Shown here: positions 49,694 through 61,313 of the stretch, piece by piece
Layout of the letters: every line of letters starts with the position of its first letter
Numbering within the stretch: the stretch's first letter is position 1
From: Hippophae tibetana
Taxonomy: Eukaryota; Streptophyta; Magnoliopsida; Rosales; Elaeagnaceae
Length of the DNA stretch: 64,000 nucleotides
Reading direction: 5' to 3'
NCBI GenBank assembly: GCA_037013495.1
Contig: CM072807.1
Span: 8,063,001-8,127,000 of the forward strand
Notes under the pieces: model-generated
What the model was told of the DNA's origin: nothing
What the model saw: the letters and a program-made list of their open reading frames with translations, nothing else
Databases searched by the model: none
Position numbers and translations under genes: made by a program

Positions 49694-50297
49694 TGATTTT
49701 TTGTGAGGCCTACTAGGTTTCTATTTACTTCTAAATGCAAATTTTTTATTTTATTTCTAAATATTTTTTTTTCCTAATATAACATCATGAACTAATTAGC
49801 CTTCATTATTTTGACTTCATTTTCTAGTTTTTTTAACTTCTTCTTGGTTTAAAGTTTCTCCTTCATAGTTTATAAAAGTAAACCTTGACATACTATTATT
49901 TATAACAACCTTACTTTTTTCTTCTTGTTATCAAGGATTTTTCTTTGATATTTAATTGTCATTCTTATGATATTTCAAAGTCTGTTAGTATTTTTGATTT
50001 TTTGTTAGGCCTATTAGGTTTCCATTTACTTCTAAATGCACATTTTTTTATTTTATTTCTAAACATTATTTTTTCCTAATATAACATCGTAAACTAATTA
50101 GCCTTCATTATTTTGACGTCATTTTCTAGTTTTTTAACTTCTTCTTGGTTTGAAGTTTCTCCTCCGTGGTCTATAAAAGCAAACCTTGACATACTATTAT
50201 TTATAACAACATTACTTTTTCTTCTTGTTATCAAGGATTTTTCTTTAATATCTAATTGTCATTCTTCTGGTATTTCAAAGTATGTTAGTATTTCTGG
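49694..50297 (-). repeat. Tandem duplication (unit about 302 bp) in pararetrovirus copy 2
   Basis: 49694-49995 and 49996-50297 match closely, each starting GATTTTTTGTKAGGCCTAYT. It lies between the movement- and coat-protein regions. Confidence 0.9.
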
Positions 50298-50376
50298 TTT
50301 TATTATTTGTCCAAGTTCCTTAAAAGTTTTGTCTATTTTTATAAATTTATTTTTTCTGTATATTAAACTATTGTAA

Positions 50377-50865
50377 CTATTTGTTAAAAAATATGCTACT
50401 AAATAATGTATTGAAACTGAATGATTTTTTTTCTTTAATTAATTCTCCTCTTTCGATTTCATAAACTAGACTTAATATTTGATTTAGATTTTTATCATGT
50501 ATATTAATATCAAATCTATGATACGCTAAAAATTTTAATTTTTGGTATCCTAGGTTACCATAAATCATTTCTAAGAAGACATCTTTACTATTTATTATTC
50601 TGTTATCTGGTAATATTATTTTTATTAGTTTATATATTTATTCTCTGAAATAAGCTTTTATTAATATTTGAATTCCTCCTAAATAGATGTATCTAATTTT
50701 TTCTTTATCTTTATGTGAAATTTTGGATAGTTTGTTTAATATAGTTTCTTTATTAATTAATGGTATATTATACCTTCCTTTTGCATATGTATTTTTAATA
50801 CTCATATCTTTATTACTTATGCTATAATAAATTATGTTTTTTCTAGAAAATAATTTTCTTAGCAA
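50377..50865 (-). pseudogene. Pararetroviral movement-protein relic
   Basis: Two open pieces, 50865-50638 and 50568-50377. The first ends KIRYIYLGGIQILIKAYFRE, the conserved LGxIQILIK signature of the caulimovirid 30K-type movement protein. The second carries GNLGYQKLKFLAYHRFDI, the block that follows it. Stops separate them. Confidence 0.75.
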
Positions 50866-50960
50866 AAATGATGGATCTTTAAATTCATCTCATTCTTTAA
50901 GATTTAATTTTGCTTTTTAAATTTCTTAAAATTTATTTTTACTCATTACTATTTACTATG

Positions 50961-53750
50961 AAAAATATCTTGAGATGTTTTCTGTTTCTATATCTATTAT
51001 TTCTTAGTTTATTTTTTCTTCTTACATTTTAATAATGTTACTATTCATTTCTGTTATATTTAACTTTCGTTATATTTTAAAGACATTTTTAAAATTTTAA
51101 AATCTTAGGAATATTTTTAAAGATATCTCAAAATTGAAGGATATTTATGATATTAATCATACTTTTAAGGATAAATACAAATATATATATAAAATATCTC
51201 ATATTGATTAACAAATTATTAATATAGTATTTATAAAAAATATAAAATTTATATGTTTTTGAGGTTAACATTTCAAGTTGTGAAAAGTGATGGCTTGACA
51301 ATTTATACGAGATACCGAATTCGAGTCAAGAACAATTTCCAGTTGTGAAAAGTCATGAACCATCATACACGTCTCCCCCATCATACACGTCTCCCCCATC
51401 ATACACGTCTATGTTAATATATGTTAATATATCTATCACACAAGTCCAAGAAGACCTTATCTATCACAAGTCCAAGAAGACCTTCTTTTTCCCCCTCCTA
51501 TTAAAGTGAGGTGTAGGCTTCTAATAGATCGAGAAGTAATTCCAATATTTTCCTTTTTATATTTTTAAAATAACATAGTAAATATAAAACATATATTAAT
51601 AAAAAATATTTCAAGACGTTACCGATGGAAATATTAAGACAAAATTAAAAATAGAAAAAAAAAGTGAAAAGAGGAAAAAAAATAAAACAAAAGGTAAGTA
51701 ACTGGTATTTAAAAACAAATAATTTCAACTATTTGGTAGATAAAGTAATTTATATATGAATGTGATATTTTTAAAAAAATAAGTTTAATTTATCATTCTT
51801 TCGTTTTATAAAAAATAATTAAAAAAGTAAGAAGTGATTAAACTGCACCAAAATCATTTATAATACATATAAATTTAAAATTAAGGATTCTATTTTTAAT
51901 ATATATTAATAAAAAATATTGTTTTAAAAAAAACAAAGAAAAGATTTATTTGAAAAAACTAATAATAAAACATCATACAATGTGATTTAGAAAAGAAGGA
52001 AAACATATACATGTTTAAATAAAAGAAAAAAGAAAACTTAAGAGTAAAGAGCCACGTATGTTAATGATTTACTTGTCTTCTTTCTCAATAGTAATAAAAA
52101 TAAGAAAATCTTATAAGTATTTGTTTTTACCAAAAAATACATGATATTTTATGGAAAAATGTGTGGCTTTTTGTTGACTAATAAATTATAGTAAGCCTGT
52201 TTTGACCAGTCAAGCTTAAACTTTAATTAGGTTGGGAATTTGTGATGCTATTCAGTTATTCAAATTCAATACAAACCGAAAAATACCAACTAAATAAATA
52301 TGAATGAATTAAATTTGCCTACAATTTGAACCTTACATGATAGCGTAAAAAAATTATGATTGAGTTAAAGACTAATATGATAATAAAAAATAAAAAAATA
52401 ATTATAATTATAATTATTATTATACGTTAAGTTTGTTAATTATATTTTTCTTGTAATTCTTTTCTTTTTTTATATACTGATTATTTATTTATGATTTAAG
52501 AATATTTTTAAATTTAATTTAAAAATAAGATATGTTATCATTTTTTTTAAATTTATAAATTATTTCATATAAACTAATTACTATTAATTTATTATTTTAT
52601 TAATAAATCTGCTAAATTTATTAATAATGTTATCGTTATTAATTATCTTGTACACATATATTATATTATTACTAATTATAACAAGTACAAATATATTATA
52701 TTATTACTAACTATAATTACTTAAAGTTAATGTATAAAACATTTATTTATTCTAATTTTAAACAACTCTTTGAGTTGTTTTATAATATATTTATAATTTT
52801 AAAACATTTATTTCTTAGTTTTATAAAACATGTAATATGTTTATTGTTATTAAAATTCATTTCAAAACTTTTACCATTATAATTACATTAAAAATTATAA
52901 AAGCATTTATACTATTTTAAATTAATATCTAATTAAATAAAATAAAAATAATAATTAAGATATATAAATAAGAATTTGAGCCGATTCAAACTAATTTTAG
53001 CAAATTTGAATTTTTTAATTTAGATTATCTAATTTGAGTCGAGTTAATTGACATCCGACTTTTAGAACTTCAATGCGATTTTATGCCGTGTCGCTTTTGA
53101 GCGCGTTTTGACTAATGCACTAACATATTTAGTTTTTTATTAATTGTAATATATGAAAGTTTATTATTAAATCAATCCAAACGCATACTAAATAAAAATA
53201 GAAATAAATGTATCATATTTTTTTATATTATTTAAAATAGTTCAAATTTATTTATTTTTTAATAAATTGGTTTATTTTTAACAAAAAAGCAACTATATAA
53301 AAATAAATAAATAAATAATTTTTTATTTTATTAATTTTATAATAATAATTATTTATTATTAAAAATAATTTATAAAAATGATATCTTAATTATAATAGAA
53401 AAATAAAAAAAATTAATTATTTATTTTTTGTTATTATTTTTAAAATAAAAATTAATAAATAAATTAAACTAATATTCTTGATATTAATATGAAAACTTAT
53501 GATAACACCCACCCTTCAAAATAATTAACTTTTTTTTGCAAATGAACATGCAATAAAGATGAGATAATACTGACCTCTTAGAAAAAATAAGTAGCGAAGA
53601 TATTTTAAGTTTTTTTTTCTTTTTAAAAAGCAATAATATTATCATAATTTTTGTTAATTTCAAATTAAAAATAAATAAATTATTTTTAATTCAATAATTA
53701 TACTTTAATATTTATTATGATAATAAAAATAAAATTATAATAATATATCC
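50961..53750. other. AT-rich intergenic region left of the MLO-like gene
   Basis: No gene recognised apart from the short tandem repeats at 51362-51484. A low-complexity AAAT run lies near 53305. The promoter of the MLO-like gene should be near the right end. Confidence 0.4.
51362..51484. repeat. Three adjacent short tandem duplications
   Basis: An 18-bp unit ATCATACACGTCTCCCCC occurs 2.7 times (51362-51410), then ATGTTAATAT twice (51411-51430), then a 28/26-bp unit beginning ATCTATCACA and ending AAGACCTT twice (51431-51484). Confidence 0.95.
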
Positions 53751-53814
53751 GCCATTGATATATAAAGCAATTTCAACTGAAGAAAACTGGAAAATACAAT
53801 TTAAAAGAAAAATA

Positions 53815-56800
53815 ATGGCGGTTGGAGAAACCGATGGCTCTCTGCAACATACTCCCACATGGGCACTTGCTACTGTTTGTTTCATCTTCATCTCCGTTTC
53901 TCTACTCCTTGAGCGTTCCATTCATCTCCTCTGTAACGTAATCAACTTCTTCATTTTCTTATTCTTCTTCTTTATTCTTGGTGCTCTGTGATTATGAATT
54001 TCATGCTTAATTTTTTTTTTCCTTGTAAACAAATTAATGTGTGCAGTGGCTGAAAAGGCATACAAAAACAGCTTTATCTGATGCAGTGGATAAGCTAAAA
54101 TCAGGTATAACATTATTGCAGTGGTGATTTTTATCGAATATTGGGTTGTTTTAGACCTGGATTTCTTATTTTTTTTTTTTTGGTTGCAGAACTGATGCTT
54201 TTGGGATTTATATCACTTTTTTTGGCAGTAACACAAGATTATATATCTAAAATATGCATACCTGCCAATATAGCAGACACTATGCTTCCATGCCGTAAAG
54301 AAAATACAACTAAAATTGCCCAAGTGCAACATTTTGTACATAAACTATGGTTGGCAGATGATGTGTTTGATGGAATGCTAAAGCGACCATATAGGCTATT
54401 ATTAGCTGATGAGAAGAGTACTCCAAACAATTATGGTACAATTGCTGATTCTTGCAGTGCTGATGTATGTCTCTGAACACACAATTAATTGGTTTAATGG
54501 GAAGTAAAATAACTGGGTTTTGATTTAACATTTCAAATGGGTTTTGTAGGGAAAGGTTTCTTTAATCACTAAAGAGGCAATTCATCAGCTTCATATATTC
54601 ATTTTTGTGCTGGCAGTTATGCAAATTTTGTATAGTGTTTTTACAATGGCTTTGGGGAGAGCCAAGGTAGTAAAAAGCTTATCGATTATGCTTATATAGA
54701 GTAGTTTCCCCAAAGCTTTTAGGTTTATACAATTGTGTTAGTTATATACACATATAACTTATCCAATTTTTCCGTTTTCCCATTTTTACACATGTTCTTA
54801 TTTTTCATTTTTCACTTGGTAGATGAAACGCTGGAAAGCTTGGGAGAAAGAAACTCAAACGATGGATTATCTAGTCGCCAATGGTATGGTTATGTTCTCA
54901 GGACGTGTGAAAGAGTGTTTGGCTTTATTTTTCGAAGGGTGTTTAGATTATGATATAATTGGTTGGAATTTTTCTACTTTGTCCTCCTGGGATTCAAGGT
55001 TACATTTTTTTAGCTATTTATGTTTTGCTTTTCTGCAAAATTATACATATAGCATATGTTATGCTCTTGGTTCATGAAAATAATATATTATTCCCACAAA
55101 AGACGATGCACCATGGTCTACTGATTCAAAATGAAGAAGTCCTTTGAACATAAATGGAAACATTAACTATTTATTGGTAGGTCTAGAATACACGAGTCAC
55201 ATTTGGAGAGCTGTAATATTTCTTCTATTTAAAATTGACCTGTAGAGTCATACAATTTTTCTTTGGAAAAAGCAATTGAGGGATCAAAGACCTGTAGTTA
55301 TAAGTCTTAATGATTAACATTATGTTGACTTGCCAATTATTTTTAAGATTTGTTCTATACAATTATATACTTGTATTTTATTCAACTGGTTCTTTGTGTA
55401 TTTAATTTCATCTATCCTTATATCAGCTGGTTGGATTTGAGACATTGTAAACACTAAATGAACATATTTTTCAATTAAAGTATATGTTGGATATTTGATC
55501 TTTTTTATGTATTATATGTGTTTGAGAAGGGTATTCTGTAAATTATCAACCCATGAAATTAGAAGGAAACACAAGTTGCTCTATGATTCTGTGACTTTGT
55601 AACGAAATGCTGAACCCAACTTAGATGTGAAGTATCAACAATGGATAATATATTTTGCAAATGTATCTGCAAGCTTTAATTAGCCACTTTTATTAGACAT
55701 TTTACTCGGAAAATATCAAAGTTAATCCTTTTTTCCCCTGAAAAATGTTGATTAACAGATCCAAATAGGTTTCGGCTTGCTAGGCAAACAACATTTGGAA
55801 GACGGCACATGATATGGTCTACAAAGTGGTCAGTTCTGCTATGGATTGTGAGCTCCCTTCATTCCATTATGAAGCAAAATGTTTTTTTAATTGTATCTAA
55901 GTTTTCATGTCAACCATTAGTAAAGAAGAGAATAAAGAGGTGAAGTTTCAATGACTCAATTTTGGTGACTGAAATGGTGCAGAAATGTTTCTTCAGGCAG
56001 TTTTTTCGATCAGTGGCAAAAGTTGACTATCTCACCTTGAGACATGGTTTCATTGCGGTAGCTGAACTCAAATACCAAGTCATTTTGGTGATTGAAAAAA
56101 AACCCAGATTGGCATTTATTATTAATTCTTGAAATCTTTGATTCAGGCTCACTTCTCTGCCAGACACAATGAATTCAATTTCCAGGAATACATAGAAAAA
56201 TGTTTAGAGGAAGATTTCAAGGCTGTTGTTGGCCTGAGGTTGTTGATTAATTTATCATTATTTTTAAAATGTAATATGAATATGATGTTTTCTTTGACTT
56301 TCATTTTTTAATAAAAATTTCATCCTATATTGAATTATATCCTATTGTTCACTTCTTTTACAGCCCTTTGATGTGGTTTGTATTTGTCATCTTGTTGCTT
56401 GTAGACGTGCATGGTAAGTTAGGTTTCCACTGCTCATTTTCTTTTAATCATACTTGACTACAAATAACATGTTGGTTTCACTTATCAGGCTGGCATGTTT
56501 ATAGCTGGATGTCTTATGTCCCAGTGGTGGTAAGTAACAATCTATGCTATATAAACGTTTATTACAAAAATAAATGAATTATGCCCTCCTATCACTGAAG
56601 CTTTGTTTAGATGGTTTTGGCTCTAGGAACCAAACTTGAAGTAATTGTTGCAAGAATGGCTCTTCAGATTAATAAACAACACACTGTAATAATTGGAACC
56701 CCACTTGTTAAGCCGAATGATAATTTCTTTTGGTTCGGGAAGCCAAAGTTTGTCTTGACACTGCTACATTATACTTTATTTGTGGTAATCCCTCATTCCT

Positions 56801-57705
56801 ATTATAAATGTTTAAGAAATTATAATAGAGCTTAGAATTGTCATCTTGATAATTTAAACAATGAACTCCGTGTTATATATTCTCTGAATCTGCAGAATGC
56901 ATTTGAGCTCTCTTTCTTCACCTGGGTTTCAGTAAGTCCTGTTTTCTAAATGGTTGAATGCTCCAACTTAGTCATGAATAACAACCCTTTTGTATCCTCT
57001 GTTTCTGGTTGTTCTTTTTGCAGATTCAGTTTGGGTTTGATTCTTGCTACCATGTGCACACAGTGGTTGTTATCACTAGAGTTGCAATAACGTGAGTGTC
57101 CTTTACTGCCTAATAATTAATATCCAATTATTTGCATTTCATTACATGATTTTGAAGCTAATCAAGTGTTTGTTGCAAATGCTTATTCCCATTTACTAAT
57201 TATTGATAAATTCCATAATTTTCAGGGTGGTTGTCCAAGTAATTTGCAGCTATATTACTCTCCCTCTTTATGCACTTGTAACACAGGTGAAAATTTTTCT
57301 TTGAAGACAATAAGTTATCTAAAAAAATAAAATTAGTCTAGTAGTAGTACATGCTTATAATACTCATGAGTATCCACCCATTGATATCCTTTTTTTATAT
57401 AATAATTACCAAGAAATTTAAAACTACATATGAACTTGTTCTATTGATCATAGATGGGCTCAGAATACAAGAGTAATGTACTGGATGAGAAAATTGCAGA
57501 CATTATAAAACATTGGCATGCTGGCGTTAGGGAGAGAAGAAGAAATCAAGAAGCTACGCAGTCTCTGCACAAGTCTTTATCAATAGAACAGATCAATCCT
57601 AGAAGGAGCATAAGTGATCTGCCTGGAGTCTCTTATTCAAGACCTATGAGCCTACCGACTGAAAGCTCTCAACAGGCCATAAGAGGGGAAATTATGGAAG
57701 AATGA
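53815..57705 (+). CDS. MLO-like seven-transmembrane protein
   Basis: Plasma-membrane protein of the MLO family (calmodulin-binding; members act in powdery-mildew susceptibility, pollen-tube or root responses). Fifteen exons with GT-AG borders: 53815-53937, 54047-54104, 54190-54464, 54550-54666, 54823-54883, 55759-55847, 55983-56057, 56147-56238, 56364-56413, 56489-56529, 56611-56784, 56896-56931, 57024-57091, 57226-57286, 57454-57705, total 1572 bp, 523 aa. Marks in order: [21 protein letters not shown] near the N-terminus, [13 protein letters not shown], the [13 protein letters not shown] loop, [15 protein letters not shown] ([12 protein letters not shown]), [37 protein letters not shown] and the calmodulin-binding stretch with Trp461 ([17 protein letters not shown]). 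The C-terminal tail is short. The mildew-linked clade cannot be assigned from motifs alone. Confidence 0.94.
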
Positions 57706-59140
57706 GAAGAAAATGTCATAATAGAAGCAATGATCTTTCCTGCATAGCAAACTTGTTGCTCGTTCTAGAAGAAAATACGATGTGAATGCTTAATTTATAC
57801 TGCATACGTCTTTTAATGCATTTGATGTAAATTATGTATACCATTAACTATATTATTTAGAGTTTTTGGTTCGTAGAATGGATAGAATCCACACAGTTTT
57901 AGTTAATTTATAATCAGTATGGTTTATGAATTTTATAATACTTAACCGATCAGTACATTACACTCATATGATCCTATCTAATTCATTTTACATGCATATT
58001 AGTTTGGATTAATTTGTATAATCCGTTAAATGATATTTTTCATTACAATAAAATATTTTTAATAAAAAATTATATGAAATATAAATCCACACAACTCAAA
58101 ATTAAAAAACTATAATATGCTACAATATAGTTGCCAATTACCTTTAGGAACTAATTAATAACTTCCAAAAAAACAAATAGAAATAGAAAAAGAAAAATGA
58201 TCTATTGATAAAAAAATTCAAAGCAGTACACATTTTATCATTTTGTGTGTAGTAGAGTATTAATTTTGATTTAATGTAAAATTATTAAAAAAGACTCATA
58301 AAATTTAGACATATATAAAAAAATATTTTAGATTTTAACACGTACGAATTAGATCGAATTTATGCAGATTTAAAAATTCTATTATGATATCCGATCCTTC
58401 TTGAGGATTTTGAAAATTTCTGAACATCGGATAGAAATCATCCACGATTCTTCATATACGAATGGATTTTACGAATAGATTGGATGAGCGGATATTTTGT
58501 AGACCCTTAATCGATTTTTTAGGATTTTATTAATAATAATTGTCTATTTTATTTATTTCATAGATTTAATAGGTTACTTAGGGTTCTATAATGCCTACAA
58601 ATAAGGCTATTTTCTATTGTAATTTTTCAGACTTGGATTAATAAATTGATTATAGCTTCTCTAAATTTTTTATATCCCACAATTTCTATTCGTATGAATT
58701 TCTAACCTAACCCTAATTATTCTTGTTCTTCTCCAATTCTAGCACGTGCTAGTTCTCTCTCCTTTATTTCCCCCCGTGTTTTATATCAATTTTAGTACTT
58801 ACCATCGAAAGATAATTTCTACACTTTAGAACATGCACCGACAAATATTGTCCAAAATGATCAGAAAAGAAATTATATAAATTGTATGATGTTTTAGGCT
58901 ATGTACTAGGTTAAAAAAAATGTGGTAAAAAATAAATCGAGTTACCTTTTGGTGGCTGACTAGAGCTTCTACATCTTTGCCGCATAAAACAAGTGCTATA
59001 GTACCAAAGCAAACATCTGTGGGAAGTATGAGAAGTGCTCCTTCATTCAAAGAATGGTCAAAACTCATGGTTGGTTTAGGTGGTCTCTAAATGTCTTAGG
59101 AAAAAGAACAAAACAATATGTTAAATTCAGCTAATAAAGT
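57706..59140. other. MLO-like gene 3' UTR and intergenic DNA
   Basis: Right of about 57900 I see AT-rich sequence and, at 58380-58510, scattered ATCCGAT/CGGAT words that may be another decayed transposon. No gene. Confidence 0.4.
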
Positions 59141-59149
59141 CATCTGGTT

Positions 59150-60160
59150 CTATAATACTCAAAACTCAAGAGTATATAGTTTCCCAAATCCTGTAACAAT
59201 TTTGCCTCCGCAAGAACAAACCCCATTTTTGTGGTGGAATCAGCTGCTATCTCTTATGACAATTTCACGTCCACTAACCATAGCTATTAGCTTGATTGCA
59301 GAGTGGCAGTCTCCACAAACACAATGACTCTGTACAATTTGTAGTGATCTCCCATTAGAAGTACTGATCAAGCCAAAAGCTATTGCCAGCTTCTCGCTGT
59401 GGTAAAGTAACATCCGCTCTTTTTGTTCATCTACATCAGAAAGCATATACTTCTCCCTAGGAAAATAACCATGCTTTGAGATCTCAGACATCACCTCATC
59501 CACTATATGATAAATCCCTTCCGTTTGGGGATGACTTCGGTCTCCACTGCAAAAAACATTTGTTTCTTTTTTTTACTTCAATCCAACTACATGCTGGAAG
59601 CATTCTTAAAACCTTTCTCATTAAAGTCCAAACAATTTCAGCAGCTTCTTTCAACTTACCACAGGTGTTATATATATTCAGGAGCACAACATAATTACTA
59701 AGCTTCTCTGGCTCCATTCCATATAGTTTTTCAGCTGCAAATTTCCCAAGTTCTAAATTCCATGGATCCGACAAGCTGTTAGCAAGGCAGCCCACATGTT
59801 TGCGGTTGACTTGAAGGGCGCTCTTTGTATTAGTGCAAACGCTTCATCTAAAAGTCCCTCTCGACCTATTAATTCAACCATACATGCATAACACATTTTA
59901 CGGGGCTTAACTTTGTAATCTCTAAACATTGAATGAAAAATCTCCTATCCACGTGCCGATAAATCTGAATAGCTACATGCTGACAGTACAACAAGAAATG
60001 TCACGTGGTTGGGTACCATTCCTTGTTGGAGCATATTCTCAAACATCTCCACAGCCTCTTCACCTCTACGGTGATTTCCATATCCAGCAATCAAGGCACT
60101 CCAAGATATAATATTCCTGCTATGCATCTTACCAAAAACATGATGAATGATAATGATAAT
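59150..60160 (-). pseudogene. PPR protein (PLS-DYW type) 3' part, truncated and broken
   Basis: From 60160 downwards: a PPR ending MHSRNIISWSALIAGYGNH, a second repeat (NHVTFLVVLSACSYSDL), then E/E+ motifs (LGKFAAEKLYGMEPEKLSNY, PACSWIEVKK) and a DYW domain (YHSEKLAIAFGLI, then CGDCHSAIKLIAMVSGREIV, RFHHF-like, CSCGG). Breaks: TAG after residue run SARG near 59947, frameshifts near 59757 and 59545, and TGA near 59237 in place of an arginine codon. The DYW tail is lost. The N-terminal part is absent because the LTR-like repeat begins at 60161. In angiosperms such proteins edit organellar RNA. Confidence 0.85.
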
Positions 60161-61130
60161 TGTATATTATACAGTTATTTTATCTATTTTATTAATTATA
60201 ATTATTATGTTCTTGATATTTTTAGTTAATTTTAATTAATTAAATTAATATTTATTATTTATTTTTTAAGGAATATATTTTTAATAAAATTAAAGAATAT
60301 GAATCGAAAAAAGATTTAATTACAAATAATAAAGTCCAAAAATATAATTTAAATTAAAAGAGTGTTTAATTGCAATTAATAAAAATTTAAAATATAATTT
60401 GAATTAAAATAAGACTTAATTACAATTAATAAAAGTTTAAAAATTAATTTAAATTAAATTGTAGGACTAAAAAATAATTAAATGAAATTTGTTTTTTCGC
60501 ACAGAAAAGAAGACCACGCGCAGATATTTTCCACACGCACCGTCAGATCAGAATATCAACAGTGAGGATCAACGCGTGTAATACAAACACGACAAAACGA
60601 TTGGACACAATAATCTGGATTACACGCTACTCGATGTGCCAAATGGGGCCCACCTGGTCGTACATGCCAACGTGCAAGGTGGGACCCACATGTCTATGCC
60701 AAAAATGATCTTATGCAACACATTCTAGAAAAATATCGTGCGCCCTACCATTTCAACAAATCATACAATGCCACGTGTCTCGAATATTCTTTCAACAAAT
60801 CAAGAGCTAACACGTGGCATATGTAGGTTAAAACAAAAACACAGAAACAACAGGCGTTTTCATCCCGTGCGACACGTTCCTAGTGCATCCATTCATCACA
60901 GCGTATAAAATGCTACCACGTGTCTCGTTATTTATTGCAATCAATCAGATGCTTACACATGACATGTATGGTTTGAAATAAAAAATCCAAAAACGTGCAC
61001 GCTATCCACGGGATTTGCACCAATTGTCCCAACTTTTTACACGCGTGTTTGCATGTCTCAAGAATTTTGTTTCCCACACGTGAATTAATTATTATTTTCG
61101 ATGTATTATTTGTCTCCCACGTGTGTAAAA
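60161..61130. mobile_element. Second copy of the LTR-like repeat (5' kilobase), cutting the PPR pseudogene
   Basis: It starts TGTATATTATACAG, exactly as at 43707, and follows it for about 1 kb, including the AATTAATTAAATTAATATTTA stretch and the repeated ACGTGTCTCG modules. Similarity fades near 61130. The TATA and 3' part of the first copy are not found here. Confidence 0.75.
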
Positions 61131-61313
61131 TAAATATCAAAATATTAATATGGGTATTAATAACTACTGTACCCGAATATGCAAGTATCTTTTGTTTCTT
61201 GAGGATATAAACTGTTCGAATGAGCGTAAGTAGTAGCTTGAAATATAGTGGGCCGACTTGGTCCACTATGCAAATGCCCATTAGAATGTGGAACTGGAAA
61301 ATATGGCAACTTT

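Larger units (their letters stand above)
43600..50960 (-). mobile_element. Endogenous pararetrovirus copy 2, decayed, split by an LTR-like insertion
   Basis: On the minus strand from 50960 downwards the order is movement protein, coat protein, zinc knuckle, reverse transcriptase, RNase H, an unassigned cysteine-containing region, promoter (45744) and leader. The leader is interrupted by the repeat at 43707-45625 and resumes at 43706, followed by the open 185-codon frame. This gene order without LTRs is that of Caulimoviridae. Every enzyme frame is broken by stops and shifts, so the copy cannot be functional as it stands. Confidence 0.8.

Noticed and set aside
58380..58510. Another hAT copy based on ATCCGAT/CGGAT words
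   Set aside because: No matching terminal repeats or 8-bp flanking duplication could be found, so it is left as unassigned.
58826..59068. 80-codon minus frame downstream of the PPR pseudogene as a gene
   Set aside because: No recognised motif, no splice context and no continuation. Likely a chance opening or degraded sequence.
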